NCBI GenBank assembly: GCA_963796565.1
Contig: CAWCMA010000002.1
Coordinates: forward strand, 143,035-207,034
Length of the DNA stretch: 64,000 nucleotides
Origin: JAKAVN01 sp963796565
Lineage (GTDB): Bacteria > Desulfobacterota > Binatia > Binatales > Binataceae
Direction of reading: 5' to 3'
Shown here: positions 46,922 to 56,141 of the stretch, piece by piece
Position numbering within the stretch: position 1 is the stretch's first letter
Layout of the letters: the number at the start of each line of letters is the position of its first letter
Position numbers and translations under genes: made by a program
Notes under the pieces: generated by a model
What the model was told of the DNA's origin: nothing
Seen by the model: the letters and a program-made list of their open reading frames with translations, nothing else
Database searches by the model: none

Positions 46922-48349
46922 ATGTTGGACCTACTAATTCGCGGCGGTGAGGTCGTTACTCCCCAGGGCGTCGGCAAGTGGAGCGTCGGCGTGCAGGGCG
47001 AAAAGATCGCCTTCATCGGAACCGATGAGCAGGCACCCCAGGCGGGTCGAACAATCGACGCCAGTGGCAAAATAGTGGTGCCGGGAGGGATCGAACCTCA
47101 CGCCCATCTCGATATCTACGATCTTACCAATCCCGATGCCGGCGTGAGCACGCTCGGCCCCGAGGAAGACACTCGCGGCATGGCCTTCGGGGGCACGACT
47201 ACGCACCTGGACTTCTGCTTCATCGAGCCGGGGATGGATATTACCCAGGGGATCGAGACGCGGTCGGCGCGATGGAAAGGGCAATCATATGTCGATTACT
47301 CTTTCCATGTCGGCCTGATGGGCGCGCTTCCGATCAGCGTATTCGACCAGATCGGCGATGTAATCAAGCAGGGGTTCCCAAGTTTCAAAATTTTTACCAC
47401 GGACGTGATGCCGCCGCATCCCAAGCGTGTCAGGCTGCGGCTCGACATGGGGCGCGTCCAGCTCGCGATGGAGAAGGTCGCGAAAAACGACGGAATCATG
47501 GTCGTGCACGCCGAGGACGACGACCTGGTCCAGTTCAATTACGAAAAATTCGCCGCCGAGGGCAGGACCGAAGGATGGAACATGAACCTGGTCCATACCA
47601 AACTCTCCGAGGAGCTCGCCTTCGATCGAGTGATCCGATTGGCCCGCGCCAGCGGCGCCGGAGTGTATTTCGTACACACTTCGGCTCGGGAAGGCGTGGA
47701 GGCGGTGGCCGAGGCCAGGGGGCGCAACCTGCCGGTCTATTGTGAAACCCTGCATCACTATGCTTGCTTTTCGGCCGATGACTACAAGACGCCTCGCGGT
47801 TTCTGCTATCACACTTATCCTTCGTTGAAGGGACGCGACGACAATAAGGCGCTGTGGCACGGACTGGTTAATGATGCGGTGTCCACCACCGCGACCGACG
47901 AGTTCCCGACCTCGCTCAATCACAAGCTATCGGGCAAGCGCATCGACAACGTGACCGGCGGAAACCTCGGCGCCGAGGCGCGGATGGGAATCGTCTACAC
48001 CGAAGGCGTGGTCAAGCGCGGGATGACTCTGCCTCGCTTCGCCGAGGTGACCTCGACCAACGCAGCGCGCATCCTTGGCCTCTATCCGCGCAAGGGAGTA
48101 ATCGCCGCGGGCAGCGACGCCGACCTCGTGCTTATCGATCCGTCGATCAAGAAGAAGCTCACCCGCGAGGACTTTCACGTGAGTGACTACAGCCCCTGGG
48201 AGGGATGGCAGGTTGAAGGATGGCCGGTGACCACAATATTGCGCGGCAAGCCAATCGTCGAAAACGGTAAACTGCTGGCAAACCTGGGTTACGGGCAACT
48301 CATCGCGCGCAAGATGGATCCCGTGGTGCTGCGCCGCCCGGCCGCCTGA
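46922..48349 (+). CDS. Dihydropyrimidinase/hydantoinase family hydrolase
   Basis: A 475-residue cyclic amidohydrolase with a binuclear metal site. EPHAHLD gives the HxH, FPSFKIFTT the carboxylated Lys, VVHAEDDD and FVHTS two His, and TATDEFPTS the Asp. It probably opens hydantoins or dihydropyrimidines. The ATG at 46922 is preceded by GGAGG 9 bases upstream. It is followed 11 bases later by the SDR gene on the same strand, so both may act on one compound. Hydantoinase, dihydropyrimidinase and allantoinase cannot be separated by eye. Confidence 0.9.
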   Translation: MLDLLIRGGEVVTPQGVGKWSVGVQGEKIAFIGTDEQAPQAGRTIDASGKIVVPGGIEPHAHLDIYDLTNPDAGVSTLGPEEDTRGMAFGGTTTHLDFCFIEPGMDITQGIETRSARWKGQSYVDYSFHVGLMGALPISVFDQIGDVIKQGFPSFKIFTTDVMPPHPKRVRLRLDMGRVQLAMEKVAKNDGIMVVHAEDDDLVQFNYEKFAAEGRTEGWNMNLVHTKLSEELAFDRVIRLARASGAGVYFVHTSAREGVEAVAEARGRNLPVYCETLHHYACFSADDYKTPRGFCYHTYPSLKGRDDNKALWHGLVNDAVSTTATDEFPTSLNHKLSGKRIDNVTGGNLGAEARMGIVYTEGVVKRGMTLPRFAEVTSTNAARILGLYPRKGVIAAGSDADLVLIDPSIKKKLTREDFHVSDYSPWEGWQVEGWPVTTILRGKPIVENGKLLANLGYGQLIARKMDPVVLRRPAA

Positions 48350-48360
48350 GAACGAGGATC

Positions 48361-49179
48361 CTGGCGACGGTTAACCTGGCAGAAAGGGTCGCGATCGTAA
48401 CCGGCGGGGGACGCGGAATCGGCCGCGCAATCGCACTGGGGCTGGCGGCCGCCGGCGCGAACGTCGTCGTCACCGCGGCGCGCATTCCACAAGAGGCAAA
48501 CGACGTTGCCCAACTCGCTCGCGATAAGCTGGGCCGCGATTGCCTGCTCGCCATCGCCGCCGACGTGACGTGCGAGGACAATTGCGCCCGCACGGTCGAC
48601 GCCGCGATCGAGCGTTACGGCGCGGTTCATATTCTAGTCAACAACGCCGCGCGCGGCATGCGCTTCATCGACGAGCGATTCTTGGAGCGCCCGGCCAAAT
48701 TCTGGCAGGCCACCTCCGGAGCATGGCAGATGATCGTCGAGACCAACATCAATGGACCGTTCCTGATGGCCCGCGCCGTCGTGCCGCATCTCCTTGCCCA
48801 GAGCTGGGGTCGCTTGATTAACATCTCGATCAACCATGAGACCATGGGGCGCGCCGGGTTCTCACCTTATGGACCGTCCAAGGCCGCGCTCGAAGCAGCG
48901 ACGGCGGGATGGTCGCGCGAGCTCGACGGCACCGGCGTCACGGTCAACGCGCTCGCTCCCGGCGGCATCACCGACACCGCGATGGTGCCGGATGCTGCGC
49001 CGGAGCAGGTGCGGCGCGTGATGCTCGATCCGGCGATCATGGTCGCGCCCGTGCAGTGGTTGTGTTCGCGCGACGCCGACGCGATCAGCGGCCAGCGAAT
49101 CGTGGCGAACAAATGGGATGCGTCTCTGCCTGCGAACGAAGCGGCACGCCGCGCGCTCGGACCACTGCCATGGACCTAA
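48361..49179 (+). CDS. SDR-family oxidoreductase with apparent CTG start
   Basis: A ~272-residue NAD(P)-dependent short-chain dehydrogenase. The Rossmann motif TGGGRGIG lies near residue 14, NNAARG at ~98, the catalytic Ser in NISIN and the YxxxK in YGPSKAAL. The family pattern needs the frame to begin near 48361, but no ATG, GTG or TTG is in frame from the upstream stop (48268) to the Rossmann motif. CTG at 48361, just after GAACGAGG, is the best candidate. A GTG at 48565 would remove the cofactor site. It follows the hydantoinase by 11 bases. Confidence 0.85.
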   Translation: MATVNLAERVAIVTGGGRGIGRAIALGLAAAGANVVVTAARIPQEANDVAQLARDKLGRDCLLAIAADVTCEDNCARTVDAAIERYGAVHILVNNAARGMRFIDERFLERPAKFWQATSGAWQMIVETNINGPFLMARAVVPHLLAQSWGRLINISINHETMGRAGFSPYGPSKAALEAATAGWSRELDGTGVTVNALAPGGITDTAMVPDAAPEQVRRVMLDPAIMVAPVQWLCSRDADAISGQRIVANKWDASLPANEAARRALGPLPWT

Positions 49180-49394
49180 GCGGTCCGCGCGGCTCGATTC
49201 CGCTGCGCCGATGTGCCACTGATCCAGGGCTAGTTCTGCGTTAGTGCTGCGTCAGTTCTGTAGGTTGAGGGCTGGCGTAGGCGCGGCCGGCGAGGATCGC
49301 CTACCCGTGATCCAGCATTCACCGGTTGACCACCCTGAGAATACTTAGTCAAACGGATTTGGCCAAAGAAGCGGATTTGGTGAGAGGAGACAAC

Positions 49395-50468
49395 GTGAAA
49401 GGTTCTTCACTTCGGCGCTGCATGCTCTCGTTGGTAGGCACCGCATTCGCGGTCTCCCATTTAGCGTGGAATGGCGCGGCGTATGCGGGGGTGACACCGG
49501 GATACAAACTGACCTCGACGATCAAAGTTGGCGGTGAAGGCCGCTGGGATTTCGCCACGCTCGATAGCGCGGGCAAATTTCTGTACGTGACGCGCACCAC
49601 GCATACGATGGTCGTTGACGTCGCGACGGGCAATGCGGTGCATGATATCGGCGGGCAGAAAGAGTCTCACGGCGTGGCGTTGGTGCCGGCGGCCGGGCGC
49701 GGATTTATCAGCGACGGCAAACTCGGCGCGGTGATCGTTTTTGACCTTAAGAGCGGAGCGGCGTTAGGCAACGTGACTGCCGCTGATGACGCCGACCCGA
49801 TCATTTACGATCCCGCGAGCAATCGGGTGCTGGTGTTTTGCGGCGACGCGCATCGGATGGTGGCGATCGCGCCCGACGTGGACCCCAAGAGCGGAAAGGC
49901 GACGGCAACGGTCGACCTGGGTGGCTCGCCAGAGTTCGCGGTGGCGGACGGCCTCGGCAAGGTGTTCGTGAATATCGCGGATAAGGATGAGGTTGCGGTC
50001 GTCGATACGAAACAGATGAAGGTGATCGCGCGCTGGCCGACCGGGCCGGGTAAACGGCCAACGGGGATGTCGATGGATCGCGCGTCGCGGCGGCTGTTCG
50101 TTGGCTGTCGAAACAAAAAGTTGGTGGTGATGAACGCCGACGACGGAAAGATCGTGGCGGATTTTCCGATCGGCGCGTTCGTCGACGCGACGGCGTTCAA
50201 AGATGGGCTGGTTTTCGCGAGTTGCGGCGACGGGACACTCACGATCGTGCGGGAAATGTCGGCGGACAAGTTCGAGCTTGCGGAGACGGTGAAGACTGAG
50301 CCGGGCGCGCGCACGATGGCCCTCGATGAGCATAGTGGCACCGTCTATCTGCCGACGGCGGACCTGATGACTTCATCGGCGGCGGGCGTTGGCGGTGCGC
50401 ATCCGATCCCGGTCGCGGGAACCTTCAGGATTCTGGTGGTGACGCGGAGCGCGGCGGGAGAAAAGTGA
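49395..50468 (+). CDS. Exported YVTN-type beta-propeller protein
   Basis: 357 residues with a signal peptide (cleaved near AYA). The mature part has repeats of the GxxxVVDTxxxKV kind, such as LYVTRTTHTMVVDVATG and VAVVDTKQMKVIARW, typical of seven-bladed propellers. The start is GTG at 49395, 7 bases after AGGAG. Binding function and partner are unknown. It lies ahead of the P450 gene on the same strand, with ~200 bases between. Confidence 0.8.
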   Translation: MKGSSLRRCMLSLVGTAFAVSHLAWNGAAYAGVTPGYKLTSTIKVGGEGRWDFATLDSAGKFLYVTRTTHTMVVDVATGNAVHDIGGQKESHGVALVPAAGRGFISDGKLGAVIVFDLKSGAALGNVTAADDADPIIYDPASNRVLVFCGDAHRMVAIAPDVDPKSGKATATVDLGGSPEFAVADGLGKVFVNIADKDEVAVVDTKQMKVIARWPTGPGKRPTGMSMDRASRRLFVGCRNKKLVVMNADDGKIVADFPIGAFVDATAFKDGLVFASCGDGTLTIVREMSADKFELAETVKTEPGARTMALDEHSGTVYLPTADLMTSSAAGVGGAHPIPVAGTFRILVVTRSAAGEK

Positions 50469-50673
50469 AAGATGAGGGCGGTGCGAAATCAAGACCTCGA
50501 ACGAATCCAAGCCAAGAGGACCTTGCCGTGCGCCGTCCGCTTATCCGACGCGTATGCTTGGTGGAGTCCGATTCTCCGAATAGCTATGATCCTCTCGCGA
50601 GGCCTGCGCTGTGGCCGACATGGGACTAGGCGGCGTCTGGGTCTGGTTGGAATGCAAAACTGCAAGGAAGCTC

Positions 50674-51897
50674 ATGGAATTCGTCGATCTCTCCAATAGC
50701 CGCTCGTTCGCGCGCGGATTTCCTCACGACTTCTTCACGTGGCTGCGCCGAAACGAGCCGGTGTGGTGGCACGAACCGACTCAATTCACGCCCAACGGCG
50801 TGGGCTTCTGGGTCGTCAGCCGTTATGACGACGTGGTGGCGGTGTTCAAGGACGCGGAAACCTATTCTTCGGAACTGGGCGGGACACAGATCTACGACGG
50901 CAAGGGGATGGGTTATCAGTTGAATCAGACTGACGATCCCAAGCATCGCCGGCTGCGCGCCCTGGTGAACAAGGGCTTCACTCCCCGGATGATCGGGCTG
51001 TTGGAGGACGAGCTACGAACACGCACCAAACGCATCCTCGACGGCGTACCGTTGGCGGAGACTTTCAACTTCGTTCCACCCGTGGCGCGGGAGCTCCCGC
51101 TCCAGGCAATCTGTAGTGTGCTCGGAGTGCCTCAGGAAGACCGGGCGGAGATAGTCGACATCGTCGACCTCGCGATCGGTGCGGGCGATGGCACCGTCAT
51201 GTCGCCGCAATATCTGAAACGCCTCAGCGCTTATGCCGACGCGGTGGTCGAGCGCAAGCGTTCCCACCCGGCCAACGATATACTGTCGGTCATCGTTCAC
51301 GCTCAATTGGATGATGGCTCGCCGCAGCTCAATAACCTCGAGCTGCGCGCTTTTTTCAACCTGCTCTTTCCGGCAGGAGCCGAGACTACCCGCGGATCGA
51401 TCGCGGGAGGACTGCTGGCTCTGATCGAGAACCCTCAAGAGCTCGAGCGGCTGCGTCACAATCCGGAGCTCATGAAGACGGCGGTCGAAGAGATGGTGCG
51501 ATGGACCTCGCCGTCAGTCTACAAGCGGCGCACCGCGACCCGCGATACCGAGCTGAGAGGCCGTACCATCCGCAGGGGTCAAAAGGTGACGGTCTGGGAG
51601 ATGTCAGCCAACCGCGACGAGGACGTGTTCGAGAATCCTTTTCGCTTCGATGTCGGACGCGACCCGAATTATCACGTCGGCTTCGGTCTTGGTACTCACT
51701 TCTGTCTGGGTGCGAACCTCGCACGGCTCGAAATCCGCGTAATGTTCGAGGAACTGCTTAGCCGCTTCGAACGTTTTGATCTGAAGGGACCCCTGGCCTG
51801 GACGAACAACAACCGGCTGCTTAGTCTGACCGAGCTCCCGGTGCAAGCCACACTAAAAAAAGGACACGCACTCGCGAACAATTCGCGGCCGGCGTAA
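50674..51897 (+). CDS. Cytochrome P450
   Basis: A 407-residue soluble monooxygenase. The oxygen-binding helix I motif is PAGAETTRG, the ExxR is in EEMVR, and the heme loop is GFGLGTHFCLGANLAR, with the Cys ligand near residue 352. The ATG at 50674 has AAGGAAG close upstream; the longer frame before it is not conserved. No ferredoxin or reductase is adjacent, so electrons must come from elsewhere. The substrate is unknown. Confidence 0.93.
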   Translation: MEFVDLSNSRSFARGFPHDFFTWLRRNEPVWWHEPTQFTPNGVGFWVVSRYDDVVAVFKDAETYSSELGGTQIYDGKGMGYQLNQTDDPKHRRLRALVNKGFTPRMIGLLEDELRTRTKRILDGVPLAETFNFVPPVARELPLQAICSVLGVPQEDRAEIVDIVDLAIGAGDGTVMSPQYLKRLSAYADAVVERKRSHPANDILSVIVHAQLDDGSPQLNNLELRAFFNLLFPAGAETTRGSIAGGLLALIENPQELERLRHNPELMKTAVEEMVRWTSPSVYKRRTATRDTELRGRTIRRGQKVTVWEMSANRDEDVFENPFRFDVGRDPNYHVGFGLGTHFCLGANLARLEIRVMFEELLSRFERFDLKGPLAWTNNNRLLSLTELPVQATLKKGHALANNSRPA

Positions 51898-51958
51898 AGT
51901 CCTTCCAACGCGTGGATGTAACCTGGCGTGCGAGCGTACCCGCCGGCGCAGGGTAATC

Positions 51959-53128
51959 CTAGAATGTCGCTCCGTGAGACGCAGGCCGCCTCGCTTGCGC
52001 TCTCACCAATCGCTCGCCGACCTGCTGCCAGAGGTATGTTGCAATCGCCTTGTTGGTCGCTGGCGACGGATGCCGATCAAGCTGAGTGACGGGACGTATC
52101 GTCAGATCACTTTGCGGAACTATGGAAGATACGGGGATCACGTCGAATCCGTTCGCTCGCAGGGCCCTGATCATTGCCCTCGCAAGCTCATTTTGATCCC
52201 ATAAGACGATTACGAAACGCGTCCCGTTTTTCTCCAACAGAGACCGGGTTTTTCTCAGGACCGCCAGGAACAACGGTATGTCGGAAGGCCGGGAGAAGCT
52301 TGCGAAATGGCTTTCAAAGAACTTCACTATCCAGCTCTCTTCGAGCCAATGGCGACATATTTCGTAGTAGGCACTATGAAATGGCCCGGCGTAACATGCG
52401 TTCTCGCCCCGGCATAATGTGTACTTTGGTCCATCCTCCCACGGCGCTCTGCCAGCGACGCGACGTAGATGATCTGGAATTGCCTCATAAATCGCCAGGT
52501 CCGGCACGCCTGCCACCCGGCGAACGAAGCCGGTTTCGATCTCCCTGAGCATCTGGTGTGGACCCCAGCCTTCGCCCGCGAAGTTAAACCCTTCGAAGGT
52601 GTCTCCTGCGTCCCGGACGAAATAGTAGGGCAAGGTCTGATCCTCCTCGACCCCATGACCAAACATAAACGAACAACCGAAGAAGGCTACCCTGCGCGGC
52701 CGACCTTGAACCGCGGCCGGGATTTCTCTAAGACCGCTGGCATCGATTCTGTACGTTACGTCGGCAATCGTCCGACCATTGAGGAATTCCGTAAACTCAG
52801 TCACCGTATTTGGCACTGGTAAGGAACCTAAGCCCATCACATTTCGACGCCAACTGTCCGGCCTGGTCCTTGTAACGATGATTTGTGACCTACTAACGTA
52901 GTACAGGCATGTCTCAACTACGGCCAGACAAAATAATACTGAACTACACAGCAGCGCCCCGGTGCGCAAAGACTCACGGCAAGATAATACCGCGATCGCA
53001 ATTGCCCACGCACTCGCTACCAGAAAGAAGACGACGAAAGGAGCTTCCATCCTCGCGGTCAGTACCAACAGTAAAAAGCTCGCTCCCACAAAAGCCACCG
53101 AAGCGAAGAGTCGATACTGGTTGAACAC
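51959..53128 (-). CDS. Membrane-anchored SGNH-hydrolase-like protein
   Basis: 389 residues. Three N-terminal helices (~8-80) are followed by an SGNH-like domain. The nucleophile block is FFGCSFMFGHG, with Cys in place of the Asp of GDS. GFNFAGEGWGPHQ supplies block II, and the C-terminal LDRHPSPATN gives the Asp-x-His. It may remove or add acyl groups on a glycan at the membrane. The GTG start lies 3 bases after the methyltransferase stop, so it is the last gene of the five-gene minus-strand operon. Confidence 0.8.
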   Translation of the reverse strand: MFNQYRLFASVAFVGASFLLLVLTARMEAPFVVFFLVASAWAIAIAVLSCRESLRTGALLCSSVLFCLAVVETCLYYVSRSQIIVTRTRPDSWRRNVMGLGSLPVPNTVTEFTEFLNGRTIADVTYRIDASGLREIPAAVQGRPRRVAFFGCSFMFGHGVEEDQTLPYYFVRDAGDTFEGFNFAGEGWGPHQMLREIETGFVRRVAGVPDLAIYEAIPDHLRRVAGRAPWEDGPKYTLCRGENACYAGPFHSAYYEICRHWLEESWIVKFFESHFASFSRPSDIPLFLAVLRKTRSLLEKNGTRFVIVLWDQNELARAMIRALRANGFDVIPVSSIVPQSDLTIRPVTQLDRHPSPATNKAIATYLWQQVGERLVRAQARRPASHGATF

Positions 53129-53131
53129 TTG

Positions 53132-54190
53132 CTACCCCGTGAAATGCGGGTTGGCGCGCAGTGCTATACGCGCTGCGATCGCGGAACAAATGACGGACAT
53201 CATGAGGTAAGCCTTGTCGACGGTCGTTGGAGACGGCATCAAAGATGGCTCCCCATAAAGCCGGGTGCGGATCCGGGATGCCCTAAAGTCGCTGCACCAG
53301 GCCAGTCCGTCCGACCATACTCGATCCGGCTCCAGTCGCGATTGGTGAATCGCGGCGGCCAATGCCGCTCGAAACCGCCGTTCCCCGAAGCTGGTCCCGA
53401 TGGCCGCGCATTCCGACAGGCGAAGGTAATCGCGTCCCGGCATGCCAACTCGTCGCATCATACGCCGTAAAGCTGTCTGTTGTTGGGCGAAAGAAAAGTT
53501 GTACAGGCTCGCGACCCGCAATTTCTCCTGGGGAATCGCCGACTCAAGGCGAAACACCACCGACCAGTCGCGGCCCGCCTCGATGATGGTGAAATGATCC
53601 CGAAGGAAGTCCATCACTACTGGCAGATAGAAGGCGGTAGGATGATAGAAATCCTGGTGAATGACGATCGATTTGCCCGGGATGAGATGTGCGAAGAATT
53701 CAGTTAGTACTTTGCCGCTCAGGGCAAGCGTTTTAGCCACGTCGACAAAAAGTAGCTCGATAGGTACCCCGGAGGACCAGGTTTGCTCGAGCAAGTCCGC
53801 CGCATGAATTTCAACCAGATCGGCAAACTCCGCCGTGGCGCGCCGAAAGATCGCGGCAAAGGACTGTCCCATTTCGAGAGACTCACCAAATTGCGTGCGG
53901 ATAAAGTCCACGAGGTATGGCTCATTGGCGATGAAGGAATCATAAGAATGGATGCGGTGGCCTGCGGCTCGTGGATTGTCCCTCAGGCCCGCAGCGAGGC
54001 AACAGGTGGATGCTCCGCAAAAAGCCCCGAGCTCAACCACAGCACCTTCGCCCGTGTAGATATTCCGGGCCAGTTCATAGAGCAGCTTGCGCTCTTCCAG
54101 GCCGAGCATGCCCAAGGCATAACTTCCGGCTCGCGCATTCGCGGCGAGCCAGGGCTTGGTGTTCATCATGGATGAGTCTGAACTGCGCAC
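53132..54190 (-). CDS. Class I SAM-dependent methyltransferase-like protein
   Basis: 352 residues. The N-terminal Rossmann core shows VVELGAFCGASTCCLAAGL, the SAM loop, and HRIHSYDSF as the acidic motif II. IELLFVDVAKT and GKSIVIHQDFYHP complete the fold, as in Methyltransf_24/TylF-type enzymes. The start is GTG at 54190 or ATG at 54169. It lies between a sulfotransferase and the SGNH gene, so the likely acceptor is a sugar. The C-terminal ~120 residues are not recognised. Confidence 0.75.
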   Translation of the reverse strand: MRSSDSSMMNTKPWLAANARAGSYALGMLGLEERKLLYELARNIYTGEGAVVELGAFCGASTCCLAAGLRDNPRAAGHRIHSYDSFIANEPYLVDFIRTQFGESLEMGQSFAAIFRRATAEFADLVEIHAADLLEQTWSSGVPIELLFVDVAKTLALSGKVLTEFFAHLIPGKSIVIHQDFYHPTAFYLPVVMDFLRDHFTIIEAGRDWSVVFRLESAIPQEKLRVASLYNFSFAQQQTALRRMMRRVGMPGRDYLRLSECAAIGTSFGERRFRAALAAAIHQSRLEPDRVWSDGLAWCSDFRASRIRTRLYGEPSLMPSPTTVDKAYLMMSVICSAIAARIALRANPHFTG

Positions 54191-54232
54191 TCAACCAACC
54201 CAACGACTTCAAGTTGACGTTCGCTACAGCCG

Positions 54233-55108
54233 CTATTCCAGGGTCGAGACAAATGTCGAGAACTCGGAGTCCTTCAATCGTCTGACGAGAGCGTCATAGT
54301 TCGAAAGCAACCTGGAGTACGGAATATTTATCGCCTTCTGAAGACGCCCGTCGTAACGAAAGTCGAAAGGAACTCCGAGTGCCTCTGCGATACTTTGCAA
54401 GGATCCCGGCCCTTCGGGAATTTGCCCGTCGACGTCGGCCCTCTTTATATCCTCCACCAGGCTTTCGTAACGGCAATTGACGACGCTGCAGTCGCTCGCA
54501 GCATTGAGAAACGCAGCGCGATCGCGCAGAAGCAGCTTCGCATACGCGAGGCACTGCTCAACGTCCATGTGGTAGTCGCGATCGACCGCAACACCATCGT
54601 AATTGTGCCAGAGATTTCGCTTTTCGGCGATCAGGGCCGATATGGCGCAATGAACGATGTTCCTCGTTGTGTGAATGATCGTGGCGCCGCGAGAACGTAG
54701 ATAGCACAGAACGAATGGAAGGGACGATGCATCCCAATCGGCAGGTTCGATGCGCCTCAGTTGATTGTATTTTATGTCAACCCCGAAGACGTGGCTGTCG
54801 TGCTTTTTGTCACCCTCCCAGTGGTTACGGATACGATACCGGACAAAGCCGAAATACTGATCGAGCAGCGCTTCAGCTTCGCTGTAAGTGGCGGCTGGAA
54901 TGCTCGCAACTGGCAGGCTGCGGCAAAAGTTGTCCCAGTGGGCGGGCGCAGGGCTCGGCGATAGCACCTCGCCAAGCATCGCGATCTGCTCGTTGGTGTT
55001 GAGAATCTCGCGCAATATATTAGTGCCGGTTCGTTGAGCGCCGATCACCACGAACAGATGATCGGCGCCACCGGATGAAAGCGCGGTGCCATGCGACAGG
55101 ACTTTCAT
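54233..55108 (-). CDS. Sulfotransferase family protein (Stf0/NodH-like)
   Basis: 291 residues. The PAPS 5'-phosphosulfate loop is VIGAQRTGTN (~21-30), and the 3'-phosphate region is TTRNIVHCAISALIAEKR. These are the two cofactor motifs of carbohydrate sulfotransferases such as Stf0 and NodH. It transfers sulfate to a hydroxyl group, probably on a glycan. It shares the operon with a second, distinct sulfotransferase, a methyltransferase and a glycosyltransferase. Confidence 0.85.
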   Translation of the reverse strand: MKVLSHGTALSSGGADHLFVVIGAQRTGTNILREILNTNEQIAMLGEVLSPSPAPAHWDNFCRSLPVASIPAATYSEAEALLDQYFGFVRYRIRNHWEGDKKHDSHVFGVDIKYNQLRRIEPADWDASSLPFVLCYLRSRGATIIHTTRNIVHCAISALIAEKRNLWHNYDGVAVDRDYHMDVEQCLAYAKLLLRDRAAFLNAASDCSVVNCRYESLVEDIKRADVDGQIPEGPGSLQSIAEALGVPFDFRYDGRLQKAINIPYSRLLSNYDALVRRLKDSEFSTFVSTLE

Positions 55109-55203
55109 CGTGAGTCACTGTCACAGGTGTCATGCGATCGCATGCGCCGGGCTGCTCGAGTCGGTTCGCTTGGTACTCGCGGTCCCGCCCGCGTCGGCAT
55201 GGA

Positions 55204-56064
55204 TCATGTGGAACAGGCGCCCGCGATTAGTTCCCGGACGGACCGGCGGCTGCTTTCCCAGGCCTGCCAAAAGGCCGGCGAATCAGTGCCAATCCGGTCG
55301 GTCGCCAGCCGGCGCAGCCACAGGTATGCCTCCCGACTCAGGGGAGGTATATCGGGACTCAAATCGAAGTCTGATTGATTGAAGAAACTGTGGCGCAGGT
55401 TCGGATCGAGAAAGTCGCTGGCGAACTGGACTCTGGCGGCTTTGTTGGTGTCATCCAACGGAAGGTTCAGACCGCGTGCGATGCGTTCGAGCTGGCGCTG
55501 TGGCTCGGCCATGACGATGTCATAGTCGGCGACGATGAACGGACGATTAGCGATATCATTCAAGTACGGTACCACGTATACCAGCCACAGCAAGTGTCCG
55601 GTTAGTACATCCATACTCGAACGCTGGAAAAGCGAAATAGCCACACTCCGCGGGTTCCTGATCACCACCAGGTAGCATTCGTCCACGTCGAGATGGCGGA
55701 GCACTGACTTCCAGAAGGGCAATAGCCGAATAGTGCGTGGATCCTTGAAACCCCACAACGGATGACTCACGAATTGAGATTCAAGATATCCGACGGCCTC
55801 GACGCGGAGAGCCTCCACTTCAGGTTCACTCCATCGATCGTCGCCGATCATCGCAACGTCTTCCCACTTAAGCCCTAACGCGGCCAGCAGACGTTCATTG
55901 ATCTCGCAGATATTCCTGTCCTCCCAATAACCGGTCGGGTTATCGGGCCGCGGGCTTAAAAAGTTATTGCCCAGATAGACACCGAGCATCTGCAGGCCAC
56001 GAGCGAGAGCGCTGGTCCCGCTGCGATGCATTCCAAGTACCACTACAGCGCGCGACGATGGCAT
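55204..56064 (-). CDS. Second sulfotransferase family protein
   Basis: 286 residues with PAPS loop VVLGMHRSGTS (~8-18) and the 3'-phosphate segment VIRNPRSVAISLFQRS. It is only distantly similar to the neighbouring sulfotransferase. GFKDPRTIRLLPFW is a typical internal motif of this branch. Two sulfotransferases in one operon suggest sulfation at two positions or two steps. The ATG at 56064 is used, with no strong ribosome-binding site. Confidence 0.85.
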   Translation of the reverse strand: MPSSRAVVVLGMHRSGTSALARGLQMLGVYLGNNFLSPRPDNPTGYWEDRNICEINERLLAALGLKWEDVAMIGDDRWSEPEVEALRVEAVGYLESQFVSHPLWGFKDPRTIRLLPFWKSVLRHLDVDECYLVVIRNPRSVAISLFQRSSMDVLTGHLLWLVYVVPYLNDIANRPFIVADYDIVMAEPQRQLERIARGLNLPLDDTNKAARVQFASDFLDPNLRHSFFNQSDFDLSPDIPPLSREAYLWLRRLATDRIGTDSPAFWQAWESSRRSVRELIAGACST

Positions 56065-56141
56065 ATCAAATCAGGTGGCCGCTTCCCCTTGCTCCCGGGG
56101 CAAAAGGATAGGAGCTGCTCCGCTCCGCCATCTCCTGCCGC

